From: Iris pallida
Lineage: Eukaryota > Streptophyta > Magnoliopsida > Asparagales > Iridaceae
DNA length: 64,000 bases
Direction: 5' to 3'
NCBI GenBank assembly: GCA_029216955.1
Contig: JANAVB010016199.1
Span: 12,641,714-12,705,713 of the forward strand
The number at the start of each line of letters is the position of its first letter. Position 1 is the stretch's first letter. Below, in pieces: positions 1 through 10,499 of the stretch. Both the position numbers and the translations under genes were made by a program. The notes beneath the pieces are model-generated. The model was given only the letters and a program-made list of their open reading frames with translations. It was not told the origin of the DNA and searched no databases.

Positions 1-302
1 CAGGTCCATCCTAATGGTACCTAGGTCTTAGCGTACTATTGGGGGACTTGATTACACTAGGGAAACTTGATCACAGCATAGAAAAAATCGGGAAATAAGG
101 GTATATCAGGTATATCTGGTATATCAGGTATATTGATATTCTATAAACACTTGTTGTATTTAGGTCTAGGTTATTTTAACAGTTTTCTGTTTTGCAGATA
201 GTTCAAAAGCACGCGACACCGGAACAGTCGACCCACCTACACTTGAAGGTTTCGAGCTTCCACTACCTTCTATCACCCTACTATCCCCATGGGTGGTACA
301 TA
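1..302. other. Interior of a truncated retroelement, no gene seen
   Basis: The window starts inside an LTR retroelement whose 3' LTR begins at 3409. No reading frame here can be assigned. A short direct repeat of the 9-10-mer GGTATATCA (about four units) lies near 108-146. A pyrimidine run ending in TTTTGCAG near 190-197 resembles a splice acceptor, but nothing else supports an intron. Confidence 0.4.
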
Positions 303-1070
303 GTTGACGGGGACGTTTGAAGAGTCCCTTGACAACCAGAGGGAGCATGCCAGACACCGAGCGCATATCTTGCACCGAGGAGCATATCGAGAACCCGAGG
401 CCGCCACTGAAGATCATCTAAGTCTTGAGGATCCGACTCCTCTGAAGATTGAAGTCATCAACCGGGAGATCCAGCTCGTAGCACATACAACAAGACGAAA
501 ACTGAAGCTCGGAAGGAACATAAAGACTTATGATGAAGATAGCAACTACTGTGGATCCGTAAAGCATTGCCACACTCAGACAGCGTTTCTTCAGTCACCT
601 CATCAGAGACAGATTCAGGCCCACATTCACTGGATGAAGGATTGCCAGCAAGTCGTAGATCACAATAATCGAGGAGCATCAGGATCTCAGCAGTCAGCAG
701 CCAGCAACCATATATTTCTGTCAGAGTCCCTGTACTTCACTCACCTCAGCGGAAGATCCAGATTTAGATCCAGTCAACGATCATTTGTATTTTCTGCCGC
801 AGCTCAGGACACCACTACGACGAATGCCGCAAAAGACGGAGGCTACGCTTGTACTGTGGATCGCCTACTCACCAAGTCAAATATTGTTCGGAGACCGTTG
901 ATCGCACTGCCCGAGAACAAGCACGAGGAGCACCAGGACTGCAGCAGAAGGACCCGTCTCTCCAGATTCAGCAGCTATATGGAGCATTACCGCATGGACC
1001 AGTCTACGTCAGGACAGTGAAAAAGATTGAAGTGATTCCAGTCCCGGAGGAAATATTGAAGATAGATTGA
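303..1070 (+). pseudogene. gag: Degenerate retroelement gag with tandem CCHC zinc knuckles
   Basis: The 3' end of a Gag-type RNA-binding protein. In the frame that ends at 1070, a canonical C-X2-C-X4-H-X4-C knuckle lies at 786-827 (Cys-Ile-Phe-Cys ... Cys). After an arginine-rich linker a second knuckle lies at 846-887. In the second one the first Cys is replaced by Arg (CGC for TGC); the other Cys, His and Cys are present. Paired knuckles of this layout also occur in the other gags of this window (34500s and 49560s). Upstream of 770 the frame is interrupted by stops and its N-terminal domain cannot be recognised. The 238-codon frame at 304-1020 overlaps it in another phase and is taken as a shadow. 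No protease or RT follows before the polypurine tract, so the element seems to be gag-only. The family assignment beyond 'LTR-element gag' is unsure. Confidence 0.55.
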
Positions 1071-3380
1071 AGACATAAGATTTCTTTTGCATGGTTGGGA
1101 AAACCATGTATCTTGATCAGCAACCTAGTTTTTCTTAAATTTCTTTTAGCATCTAGACCATTTCTTGGAACTTCTTGTTTCTATTTTGGAATCTTGGTTG
1201 GTATTCGAAACTTAACTCGAGATACTGTTTCCTATTCGTTGATTGGTACTTCTCCAATCCATTCTTCGTAACCTTGCTATTTTCGAGAATCTACTCAGGA
1301 ATTTTGTTTACTATTCAGGACTAGTTACAATTTGTAAATTTTGTTTTCTTTCCGAAGTTCAGTTTTCTATTTGGGGATTGTTGGATTTTGATTTTTATTC
1401 AATACTTGTTTCTATTCATCATTCAAGACATCGTTCGAAAACTTCGGTTTCGACATGTTCCCTATGTGAGATTTCGTTTCCTACATGGCTTGTTTTCTAT
1501 TTGAAAATTTTTTTTTCGTTCACAATTTTGCTTCGATCTTGTTCCCTATTTGAGATATCGCTTGTTTCATGAATATTTGTTTTATTCACCCATTGATTCT
1601 TTTTCCTACTCGTAACTTGATTCCATTCGAGATTTTAAGATCCTGTTTCCTATTTCGAGACTTTGTTTTTTTGTTCGTGATTTTGTCTCCCATTCAAGAT
1701 TTACCAGACTTTGAATTTCAGTTCCTACTCGCAACTCGTTGAGACCTTGTTCCCTATTCGATACCTTGTTTCCTCGTCAAGATTTCCTATTCGGGATTTT
1801 ATTTCCTAATCACAACTTTGTTGATATTGGTTCTCTATTTGAGACCTCGTATTCTATTGGAGGATGTTTTTCCTTCGAGATTTTGTCTGAGATTTCGTGG
1901 TTATTTGAGATATGGTTGAATCTTGTTTTCGATACGAAATTTATTCCTTATTTGAGACCTTGTCTTTTATCTCATGCCTTGTTTCTGTTCATCCTTCGAG
2001 ACTCTGTTATCCCTTCGGGTAAACGTTCCATATACGGGATCTTGTTACCATTCCGAATTTTAAGTTGAGATTTCGATTATTATTTGAAACTTCGATTCCC
2101 TGCTTGAGATTTTAAAATCTCCCTGCTTGTCCTTTTGTACTCACTACTCCTGGTTGAATCTTTGTTGCTTCTTAGTAACTAGTAAAACCTTTGTTTTCTA
2201 AAGAGGCAGATAACACCACATTTTATCTTGACTTAGACTACCGGAACTTATTTTTGAATTCTTGAAATTTTAAATATCCATGAATAAGTTGAGAGACTAT
2301 TCGACGATCTACTGGGACGTGGCAATTGTGCGCTGCAGTCATTATCTAGACTACGGATACTGAGGGTTCACTGCAGCCAGCAACGCACTGGCGAGGCAGG
2401 AACTCTAAGTTGAAGTAATTTCAGACCTTCGTAAGTTTTGAATATTATTGAGACTTGTCTTATTCTTCATATCTTGATCTCTTGGGTTGTTTCGTCAATG
2501 ATTGTTGGAAAATGGATAGGGTTAACAGAATACTCAGTGACATATTGTTATTTGAGTCACATAGCTGAAAGTCCACTGCAGTCAGATATATACTGGCGGG
2601 GTAGGGATTCTAAGCGAAGTGACTTCGAATACCTATATGTTCTCGGGTTCCATGGAAACTATATTTTTTTCTTTTTCATGTGATCATCTATTTTCGTGAA
2701 TCACAAATCTTTGCACATTCATCCTGATTTGATACTAATACTTCCGGGGTAGTTTCCATACGTTTTCTCAATCAATCTTTGCGATTTTTTTTCCTTCTTG
2801 CATTTTATCGTTGGATCAATTGATTCTCAATAAATAAACCGATTGTTGTAATTTGATTTCGTTCTATCTGATTTTTCTATTAATCATACTATTATTCTGA
2901 CCGTGTTGTCTAAACCTTGACCATGCCTATCTAACCGTGATCTTCCTAAGTTGTTCTATTTTAGTCGTGCCAAGCTTTCAATTTTGACTGAGCTTTAAAA
3001 TCCGTACCTTGAAGATCTTACTCTTCCGAGTCGTAATTAAAGTTCCTACCATTCTGTGTCTATTCAATCTTTGACCAATGTTAAATATGTTATTCCTTGT
3101 ATGTAATCAATGTACCTTGCCTTAACAAAAAAAAAATTTCATTTCATTCTTTTGCAGTGCTACCTTAACCGTTTATTTTGTCATGATAAGTCCTTCCAAG
3201 TACTATCTCTGATCATACATGATGGTTGAAATCCTGTTTTGATAGTGATCATTTTCCAAGCATGCTTCAACTTGATTTGAATCTTGTTTAGTTAATCATG
3301 CTAGATAATTTATTTAACCCAAAAATTTTATTTTATTTTGATTGCTTAAACTATGCCTACTTTACCTTTTGAATTTCGAG
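1071..3380. other. Non-coding interior with iterated CCTATTCGAGA-type motif
   Basis: About 2.3 kb between the gag stop and the polypurine tract, where an autonomous element would carry pol. No RT, RNase H or integrase motif is seen in any frame. From about 1200 to 2130 a loose motif such as TTTCCTATTCGAGATTTTG recurs every 20-50 bp with many variants. The rest is AT-rich and featureless. Confidence 0.5.
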
Positions 3381-3408
3381 GACGAAATTTTCGTAAGGGG
3401 GGTAGGTT
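3381..3408 (+). promoter_or_regulatory. Polypurine tract before the 3' LTR
   Basis: CGAGGACGAAATTTT is followed by a G-rich run (AAGGGGGGTAGG) directly before the LTR start TGTAACCCC. The same CGAGGACGA/AAATTT block precedes the Tekay 3' LTR at 38318 and the gag-only element's 3' LTR at about 50029, which supports this as the plus-strand primer of a Tekay-like element. Confidence 0.75.
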
Positions 3409-6400
3409 TGTAACCCCACTTTTCCAGTTTCATGAATTTTGGATCATTTTAATATTTTCTAAATATTATTCAAGTTGATTAATAATTGTATAATTTAAGT
3501 GTTATAATTGAATTATTGTATTATGGTTAATGAATGACTTGGAGTAACTAACTTGGAGTGTTCCCCAAGGTTTCTAACAACTCTTAACCACCTCTAACAA
3601 TTTTTTGGTAGTTCATGTAATTAATAGAAAGGGGAGGGGCCTGGTTATTAAAAACCATTTTGGTGGAGGGGGCTCTGTGTAATTTTCTTTTTTTTCTTAA
3701 CTTAATTGAGAGCTCTCAGAAGAGAGTCATTCTCCCCCAAATTTCTTTTCCAACCCTAACTCTAGCAACGGAGATGGAGATGATGATGATGATGGCGGCG
3801 TTCGATGAATTTACGGCCGGTGGCGATGGCACAAGCGGCGACTCGTGCGCCGTGCGGCGACGAGCTACTCGACGGACGCCACTCCGCCATCAGCAGCTTT
3901 CCTCGGCGGCCTTGGCGTGGATCTCCTCGGCGGCTAGGGCTCGACCTCTACATCTCAGCGACAGCCACCACTTTGCGATACTCGGGCGGCGACGGCTCTT
4001 CTCTTTCCGACGGCTGGGTGATCTCCCCAGAGTCGATCGACCAGACATCTCCTCCGGCAACAGCGGCTCTCCTAGGCGGTGGCACAATTTTTCTCCGATG
4101 ATCGTCGTCCTCCTTGCGGCATCGATGACTCGTAAGTTCCACTCAATCCTCTCCTCTTCATTGTTCCTATCTCGAGTAGATCCATTCGTTCCTGATCAAA
4201 AATTTGATCGACCAGGTTCAGATCTGAAATTGATCGGATCAATCGTAATCACTCGTCTCGATTAGTTACCCATTTCCGATATGGTAATTCACTAGTTCAA
4301 TTTTTCTTTTCGTAAGCATCTTGTTTGCTTCACATTTTAAATTATTGACTCAATGAACCTCGGACAGAAGTGTGGTCGAGATCAGTCAATTGGTCTTGAT
4401 TTCTCAGCGAAAGCGACGGCATCAACTTGCTCCAAGGACTCGCTATCGTGAATTGAATCCCAGAACAGATTATTGAATGAGGAACTCCAGTTCATAATCA
4501 GACACTTGGGGACGCATTCTCAATTCTGTTGATTGCTCTTCCAGGTATTCACGTCATCTTTCCATCGATTATTGAATCTCTATTTCTCTTCTTTGAGTCG
4601 GGTACGTTGGCCAGGGTCGCTTGTTGCGCAGAATGTGTTAGCCGTGTCCTGTCTGTATGTTCATGATGTTCGTGTCGGAAGCCGGGTTCGTGTCCAAATC
4701 CTTGAGTGTGTACCAGTATTAGACTCGTGTCCCGATTGTTCAACCTCGGTGTCGAGTGCTTTGGATCTGCAGGAATGGGTTATCTAAGGGGCAAGTTTCT
4801 ATTTTGATTTCCATAAGTTGGTTTGATTTTGTTAATAGTTTTCTGTATATTTTCTTTCTAAAATCGGATTCGATTTGGTTGTACAATTATCTGGGATTGT
4901 GTTAGACTGGATTGAGAGTAGGTTGGTTTTCTCTTGAGTTTAATTGTATATATTTTGGCTGCTGTATATTTAAGCCCTGAGATTGAACTGAGCAAGGGGC
5001 GGGTCTTCTCCAAATTTGAAACTGTTATCATCTATGTATAATCTCTTATTTTGGATTTATTGCTCTTCAGTTTGTACAATTTTTTAGTATAGCTTGTGTT
5101 CATTGTGGGATTGAGAGGGCTATAGGTTGCACATTTAAAGTCTTCGTTCTGGGTTATGTTGGGTTGGTTGCTTTTCTCTTGTGAGTAGTTGATATGGTGC
5201 AAGGCCGAGATTCGAATTAGAGAAGTATGAATTATGGTTGGGGTTTTGTGTTTGTGCTGACTTATTGGTTCTACATGGACTAGCTGGGTTTGGGGTTATT
5301 AAATGTTGTCAGGAGCCAGAGTTAGCAATTGGCCAGGTTGGGAAGTTCGGTTGATTGTAGGATTTATCTTTTTGGTTGTATATTTAGTATGTGTATCCAG
5401 TTTTCTGTATAATTCATTTTGTCCACTTTAGCTGAGTGCGTTCCTGCATTATTTCGATTTCAAATGTTGCTAAAACACTTGATTCAGTTGTGTTTAATTT
5501 GGACATTTATGTCAAATATGGAAGTTATGGCCATGTTGAGTACATGTTGACTTTGTGCAGCTGAGACAGAACCAGGGGTTGGCAAATCTGTATTTGAGAG
5601 GGGCTGGGTTTTAAATGTCAGGTTGAGATGAGTAAAGGTTTTAGATGTGTATTGATGGGAATAAAACAGGGTTTATTGAAAGGTTGATTGTTCCTCTCTA
5701 TACTCGAGTTTGAAATTGAATTATGGGTTGGACTTGTGAAGGTAAGCTGTGGTTAGAATTTTGAGTCGAGCTCGATTTGGGTTAAAGTTTTTATCTCTAT
5801 TATTGGTTCCATTATCAAATATGAATATGGTTATCACCATTATGACTATATTAGTATGATTGTATTTTATTTCTTTCTTCTTGTCATTTTTATGATTAGT
5901 AACCATATCTTAATAATAATTAAAGATTATATACAATTATTTTGTAATATATACATTTATTCTAGTGTATGTAATGTTATAAATATAGTTTATAACAACC
6001 TATAGGACAGTCATGGTTAGGGAGTATTGAGTAGTCTGAGTTTTGGACTTTAATTTAAGTGCAATAATTAATGAGTTCAGTTTTAGTCTATTGATAGTTA
6101 GTTAGCTAAAGTCTTTTAGTCAATAACCAAACTTGTATACGTTATTAAATTCAGGTGAACATAGAGACTACTATTCCTGATCTTCCTGGAGCAAAGGCAA
6201 GTACATTCTATGGTTCTGTTCAGTGCATTTTCCTTGTTCTTTATTGCTGACACACTGCGACACGTTCATGTTCTTTCTGGCTTATTCTTTCATGTTCTTA
6301 CTTGTATCTTGGGGTGGGGAAATACTCTAGATATGTGACTAAACCCGGTTACTTATTCATGATCTTTAGCTTAGGCCTCGCACTGTGCACGCGGGTCCTA

Positions 6401-7578
6401 AGCCGTACCATTACATGATCTTCCAGGATCCTTTCATGTTCTTTCATGATCTTACCCAAGCCGGTCACATATCTAAGTAGTATTTCAAACATATAAACAC
6501 ATGTTCAGGATATTGTTCTTACATTAGTTTCTCTTGATCCTGATCTTGATATTAGTCGTGATCTTTACTGCATCTTACATTGTCATGATCTTTCATGTAT
6601 CTTTATAGCAGTAGTTCATGATCTTCATGTTCTTTACATACTTGTTCTTATCCTGTTCTTCCAGCATTTACTTTCCATATCATTATGTTATTGTTCATTA
6701 CCTAGAACTGTGCTTTGCTCCGCTCCTGAATAGGATATGTTGCAGGTATGCTTGCAGGACATTGTTCTACTCTATGGGCCAGAGCCCAGGATTTAGCTGA
6801 GCAGGATGAGGCTTAGCTTGAGGTTTCAGGTTTAGACTGTTAGCTTTACTCTTAGATATTGTCTTTAGAATTCATGTACATTTCATTCTTGATGACTCGT
6901 ACATTATGATATCTAGATTTGTGGATTATGGTGATCATTCTGGGATACGTTTTTAGATGCTGTGATTATATATTTTCATGATTATCTGGTTAGTTTTCCC
7001 TAGCTTGGTACAGCTTACTTCGTCGTGTCTAACGACGAAGGCTGGGCGTGTCCGACTCGTGTCCGATTATTCGGGAGCGGGTCGTGACACATATCAAAGG
7101 TACTTCAGTCAGTCAGTCGGTGAGTATTTTCTTGCATTTCATTTATTGCTTTCGGTATTTAGTCTTATTCTGTTTTTCTTCATTTATTTTATAAATCATA
7201 TGTCAAAAGGCTAACCTCTGTTATATAGTCATTTTCATATATTAAAACTGCATTCAGTAAATTGTACTCGTTCCATTCCTGACTGGAAACCAATATTTTT
7301 CAGGTTAGCCATAGATTCACTTAGCATGGAGAATTACGGGTGCACGTAGATAGATGAGTTGTAACCATTTTAATATTTGTAGGAGTTTATATTTTTCTGT
7401 AAATGTAAAACTTGTGAATATTGTAAATTAAATTAATTTTGTGAATGAGCATTTTTTGTGGTTTTGAGCAATGTGGCTATAGAGCAATGTGGCTATACAG
7501 CGTTCTACTGACGACACTGCAGCGTAGGCTGGCTTGGACACGCATTCGTATCCCGGAAAGCGGGTGCGGGTCATGACA
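3409..7578 (+). mobile_element. 3' LTR (4.2 kb) of the left-edge gag-only element
   Basis: The LTR starts TGTAACCCC after a polypurine tract and ends CGGGTCATGACA at 7578. The end resembles the gag-only element's LTR end (GCGTTCTAC..., GCGTAGGCTGG..., GTGCGGSTCRTGACA). At about 4170 bp it is very long for an LTR. It holds a GC-rich block at about 3780-4110 (frames to 201 codons, no recognisable domain) and a second LTR-end-like motif at 7075-7091. The 5' LTR lies outside the window, so the TSD cannot be tested; the flank is AAGAG (7579-7583). No competing structure explains the interval. Confidence 0.7.
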
Positions 7579-7664
7579 AAGAGTAATAAACAAAAGAAAG
7601 AAAATGACTAATAGAGTCAGTTGCACCTAAGTATGACTTGAACGCACAGTTTTATAATACTTAC
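7579..7664. other. Short flank between two retroelements
   Basis: 86 bp of A-rich sequence between the end of the 4.2-kb LTR and the start of Tat A. The last five bases, CTTAC (7660-7664), are the likely left target-site copy of Tat A; the right copy reads CTAAC at 54168-54172. No gene is seen. Confidence 0.6.
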
Positions 7665-7998
7665 TATAGAGGCTAAAAATTAAGTTATGCTATTCACCCT
7701 ATCAATAGGTTGTGCCATATCAGGTTGTGCCTATATCCGGTTGCGCCTACATCAAGTTGCGTTACATCAGGTTGCTCCCATCTCAGGTTGCGCCAACCTC
7801 AGGTTACGCGAGAGCCACGTGGCGTACTTTATCGAGAAGCTGTAACGGCATCATCATTGCCTGAAAACTGACAGCACGTATATCAAAGAAAATCCGTTCA
7901 GATCTCGCGCAATACGACGTTCGAGAAGATTTGGGCAGATTTTATGACGGCTAGCAGTTTGCACAACGTATCAGATAGTGCGAGGTTGAACTCAGGTG

Positions 7999-8370
7999 CA
8001 AGTTGCTAGGTTACATCCCCGTACAACCTGATGAAGCTCGCACAATACGATCGTCCAGAGCAGGGTGACGTGGTGCGCAAGCTACTAACTTCGTAGAACA
8101 TGTCCACTACATTGCTCACGACCATTCGCATCTCACTCAAATGATGCCACGTGTCCACAGTAGTTGGTGCAACCGCTCGCACAAGTTGCTACATTACGCT
8201 CCGTTCAACCTGATAAAGATCGTGCAAGGTGATCGAACAGTATCCAAAGCTGGGTAATGTGGCACGCAAACCACTAACTTTACAGAACGTGCCCACTACA
8301 CTGCCCATGACCACGTGTATCTCAATCAAACGATGCCATGCGTCCACAGCAGTTGGTGTAACCGCTCGCA
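7999..8370 (+). repeat. Tandem duplication in Tat U3
   Basis: Two diverged tandem copies (7999-8181 and 8182-8370), each starting CAAGTTGCTA and running through CAACCTGATRAAG, CCACTAACTT, an ACGTG-bearing stretch and CAGTTGGTG. The same arrangement is kept in the 3' LTR (about 44065-44440) and in Tat B (60420-60700, minus). It lies just upstream of the TATA box, where duplicated enhancer blocks are common in LTRs; an enhancer role is inferred. Confidence 0.65.
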
Positions 8371-8443
8371 CAAGTGAACATGAGGCACGCAACCTGAAGT
8401 GCGCGCAACCCAAAAAACTGCTAAACAGTTATTTCAAAAACTT

Positions 8444-8454
8444 TATAAATAGAG
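8444..8454 (+). promoter_or_regulatory. TATA box of Tat A 5' LTR
   Basis: TATAAATAGAG, conserved at the same place in the 3' LTR (where the gag-only element interrupts it), in Tat B (about 60358-60368, minus) and in Tat C (63476-63486). It would drive the genomic RNA of the element. Confidence 0.8.
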
Positions 8455-8672
8455 TTTGAAATCAGTCTCAAAGCATCACGAATGATCATAATCTTCTGCT
8501 AAAGTGTTGTTGCATTCTCCAGAGGCTCGTGTCCTCGATATTACATCGTCCAAGGGATATCGTCTTCTGATCAGATTCTTATAGTTGTACTTCCCCTGAT
8601 ATCAATTGTACTCTTTTTGTACTCTTTCTTAGTTTGTAGAAATCAAAACCTCTTTTGTTTTTCGCAAACAAA

Positions 8673-10499
8673 ATAGCGACTCTGCTAGGGACGACTTTCT
8701 CCTCCGACGAGAAAGTGACAACTCAATGTGATACCGCGTCGATCGGCAAGACGCAGAAGACCCTGGTCGTTCAAGTCGACCAGACAGCCTACGAGGCTAT
8801 GAACAATGCTGGGGGTACCAACTGTACTACTGCCACTGCAAAGAGCAAGACGCACTCTGTCTGGACTCCTAAGTCCTCGATGGCACAACCTGCTGCCTCT
8901 GTGCAACCTGCGTATATTACTGTCCTGGCGCAACCTAAGGGAAACATCCTTTTGGCTAACCCCTCCACTTCTCCGATTCTGAAATTGAAGGAGACTTCGT
9001 TTTGACACACTGCTGTCCAAAACAAAGAAAAGTGCCCTTTGGCCTTTTCCTTCCGGACGCAACCTGTGCCTATTCCTGCTGTGGCGCAACCTGCACATAT
9101 TACTGCCCCGACACAACCTAAGGGAAATAGCCTTTTGGCTAACCCCTCTACTTCTCCGATTCTGAAATCGAAGGAGACTTCGTCTCGACACACTACTGGA
9201 CAAAACAAAGGAAAGCGCCCTTTAGCCTTTTCTTTCCTGGCGCAACCTGTGCCTTCTCATGCTCTGGCACAACTTGTGTATATTTTTGCACTGGCACAAC
9301 CTGTGCATGTGCCTATTCCTGCTCTAGCGCAACCTGTGCATATTTCTGTATTGGTGCAACGTAAAGGAAAATACTGTTTAATGGTTCCCTCTTCGTCGTC
9401 AAGTCAGAAACTTACTGAGAAATCATTAAATCAAGGAAAATGCTCTTTGGCTTTTCCTCATTCTGCTCGAGTCGTTGATTGGGTAGAAAGTACTGTTGAT
9501 TGCGCTTTTGCACCTCTCAGCACAAAAGTGGATTCAGATAGAAATCCTACTCTCCTTAACAGAGACAACCAAATCTCTGCCAGAAAGATGGGTTCTATTC
9601 AAAATGAACTTTCCACGCAAAATGGTATTATGCCTACTCCAAAGAGGTCAGAGCAGGATCTACCGACCCTACGTATCTCAAGATCCCGACAAGGCAAACT
9701 GCTAGTATCTCAAGTAGATGCACAAGTAGCACCCCTGTCAGACTTACGCACCTATATCAACAGGTGCCAATTAGGGTCAACCTCGAAAAAACACAAAATG
9801 TATCAAACACAACCTGAACCAGTTGCTAGCTTACGCTAGAGGAAGAATTCTGAGGTAAAAAATCCTATGACTTATGCTAACCAGCTTAGCACGTCCTTGT
9901 ATGCTCAAGGTATGGGACACCTCAAGAATAGGAACCATGTTCCGAATATCGTCAATGACTATATTCCTGTGACTTCTTCTCGTCCTGTTAGTGATCTCTG
10001 TGAACTCTTGATATAGAAGCAGAAGGTTGCAAATCCATCCCGTCCAGCGGTGGTCCAACAGCAAGAACATCATTGCAATCACCACCATGAAGTTGTCATC
10101 AAATGTTGCTGTCAGTCAGCTAAGCGGTATGTCTTTGACCGTTTGAACTATGTTCAGACTCCTGAACCTATCCTAGTGGACGAAGATGAACTACTCTATG
10201 CTTCTGTTAACATGGCATCTCGAAGCACTGGAGGTAGAAAACGTCCGAGACGTAATGCATCCCGCAATCCCAGTCAACAATACTTAGATCGGATTCATGA
10301 ATCCGGTGAAGGAGTATACAAAATACTAGATCAAGAAGCCGAGACACAATCGGTCAAAGAAAGCTTCCTTCCAACCAAGAATCTCTCAGTCAACAGGACA
10401 CCTCTATCACTTATTCTGGGGATGATTCCTTATATGACTTTGATGCTGATGGTGAAAGTTCCGGAAGGACCATCTTTTCCACTAGCTCATCTTCAATAG
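8673..10499 (+). pseudogene. Tat A ORF1 (N-terminal part of the gag region), broken
   Basis: One phase stays open from the primer site to 10499, with only three stops (9003 TGA, 9837 TAG, 10014 TAG). In Tat C the frame begins with an ATG that overlaps the primer site; here that codon is ATA. The first 25 or so codons match Tat C closely. A 61-codon in-frame duplication (DNA period 183 bp, for example CAACCTAAGG at 8931 and 9114) surrounds low-complexity units containing Ala-Gln-Pro-Val-His-Ile, encoded around the word GCGCAACCTG. In the second unit the codon matching the 9003 stop is CGA, so that stop is a CGA-to-TGA change. Ogre elements carry an ORF of unknown function upstream of gag; this may be its counterpart. 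No enzymatic motif is seen. Confidence 0.6.
8674..8691 (+). promoter_or_regulatory. Primer-binding site of Tat A, tRNA-Arg type
   Basis: TAGCGACTCTGCTAGGGA, three bases after the LTR. Tat C has TGGCGACTCTGCTGGGGA, so this copy has two G-to-A changes. The complement ends AGTCGCCA and fits the 3' end of a plant tRNA-Arg beginning GACTC, from memory of that family; tRNA-Arg priming is reported for Ogre elements. Confidence 0.7.

Larger units (their letters stand above)
7665..8670 (+). repeat. 5' LTR of Tat A
   Basis: 1006 bp, starting TATAGAGGCTAAAAAT (an intact relative at 61151 reads TGTAGAGGCTAAAAAT on the minus strand) and ending GCAAACA just before the primer site. The 3' LTR matches over its whole length. 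The first 130 bp repeat a 17-18-bp unit of the type ATCAGGTTGCGCCTAC. The later U3 has a 183-bp tandem duplication and many GCGCAACC words. Confidence 0.88.

Noticed and set aside
166..417. 83-codon minus frame at the left edge
   Set aside because: Overlaps gag in antisense, no motif or conserved counterpart.
3660..4265. 201-codon frame in the 4.2-kb LTR
   Set aside because: Stop-poor GC-rich block with frames open on both strands; no motif. A similar GC-rich block occurs in the minus-strand Tekay LTR.
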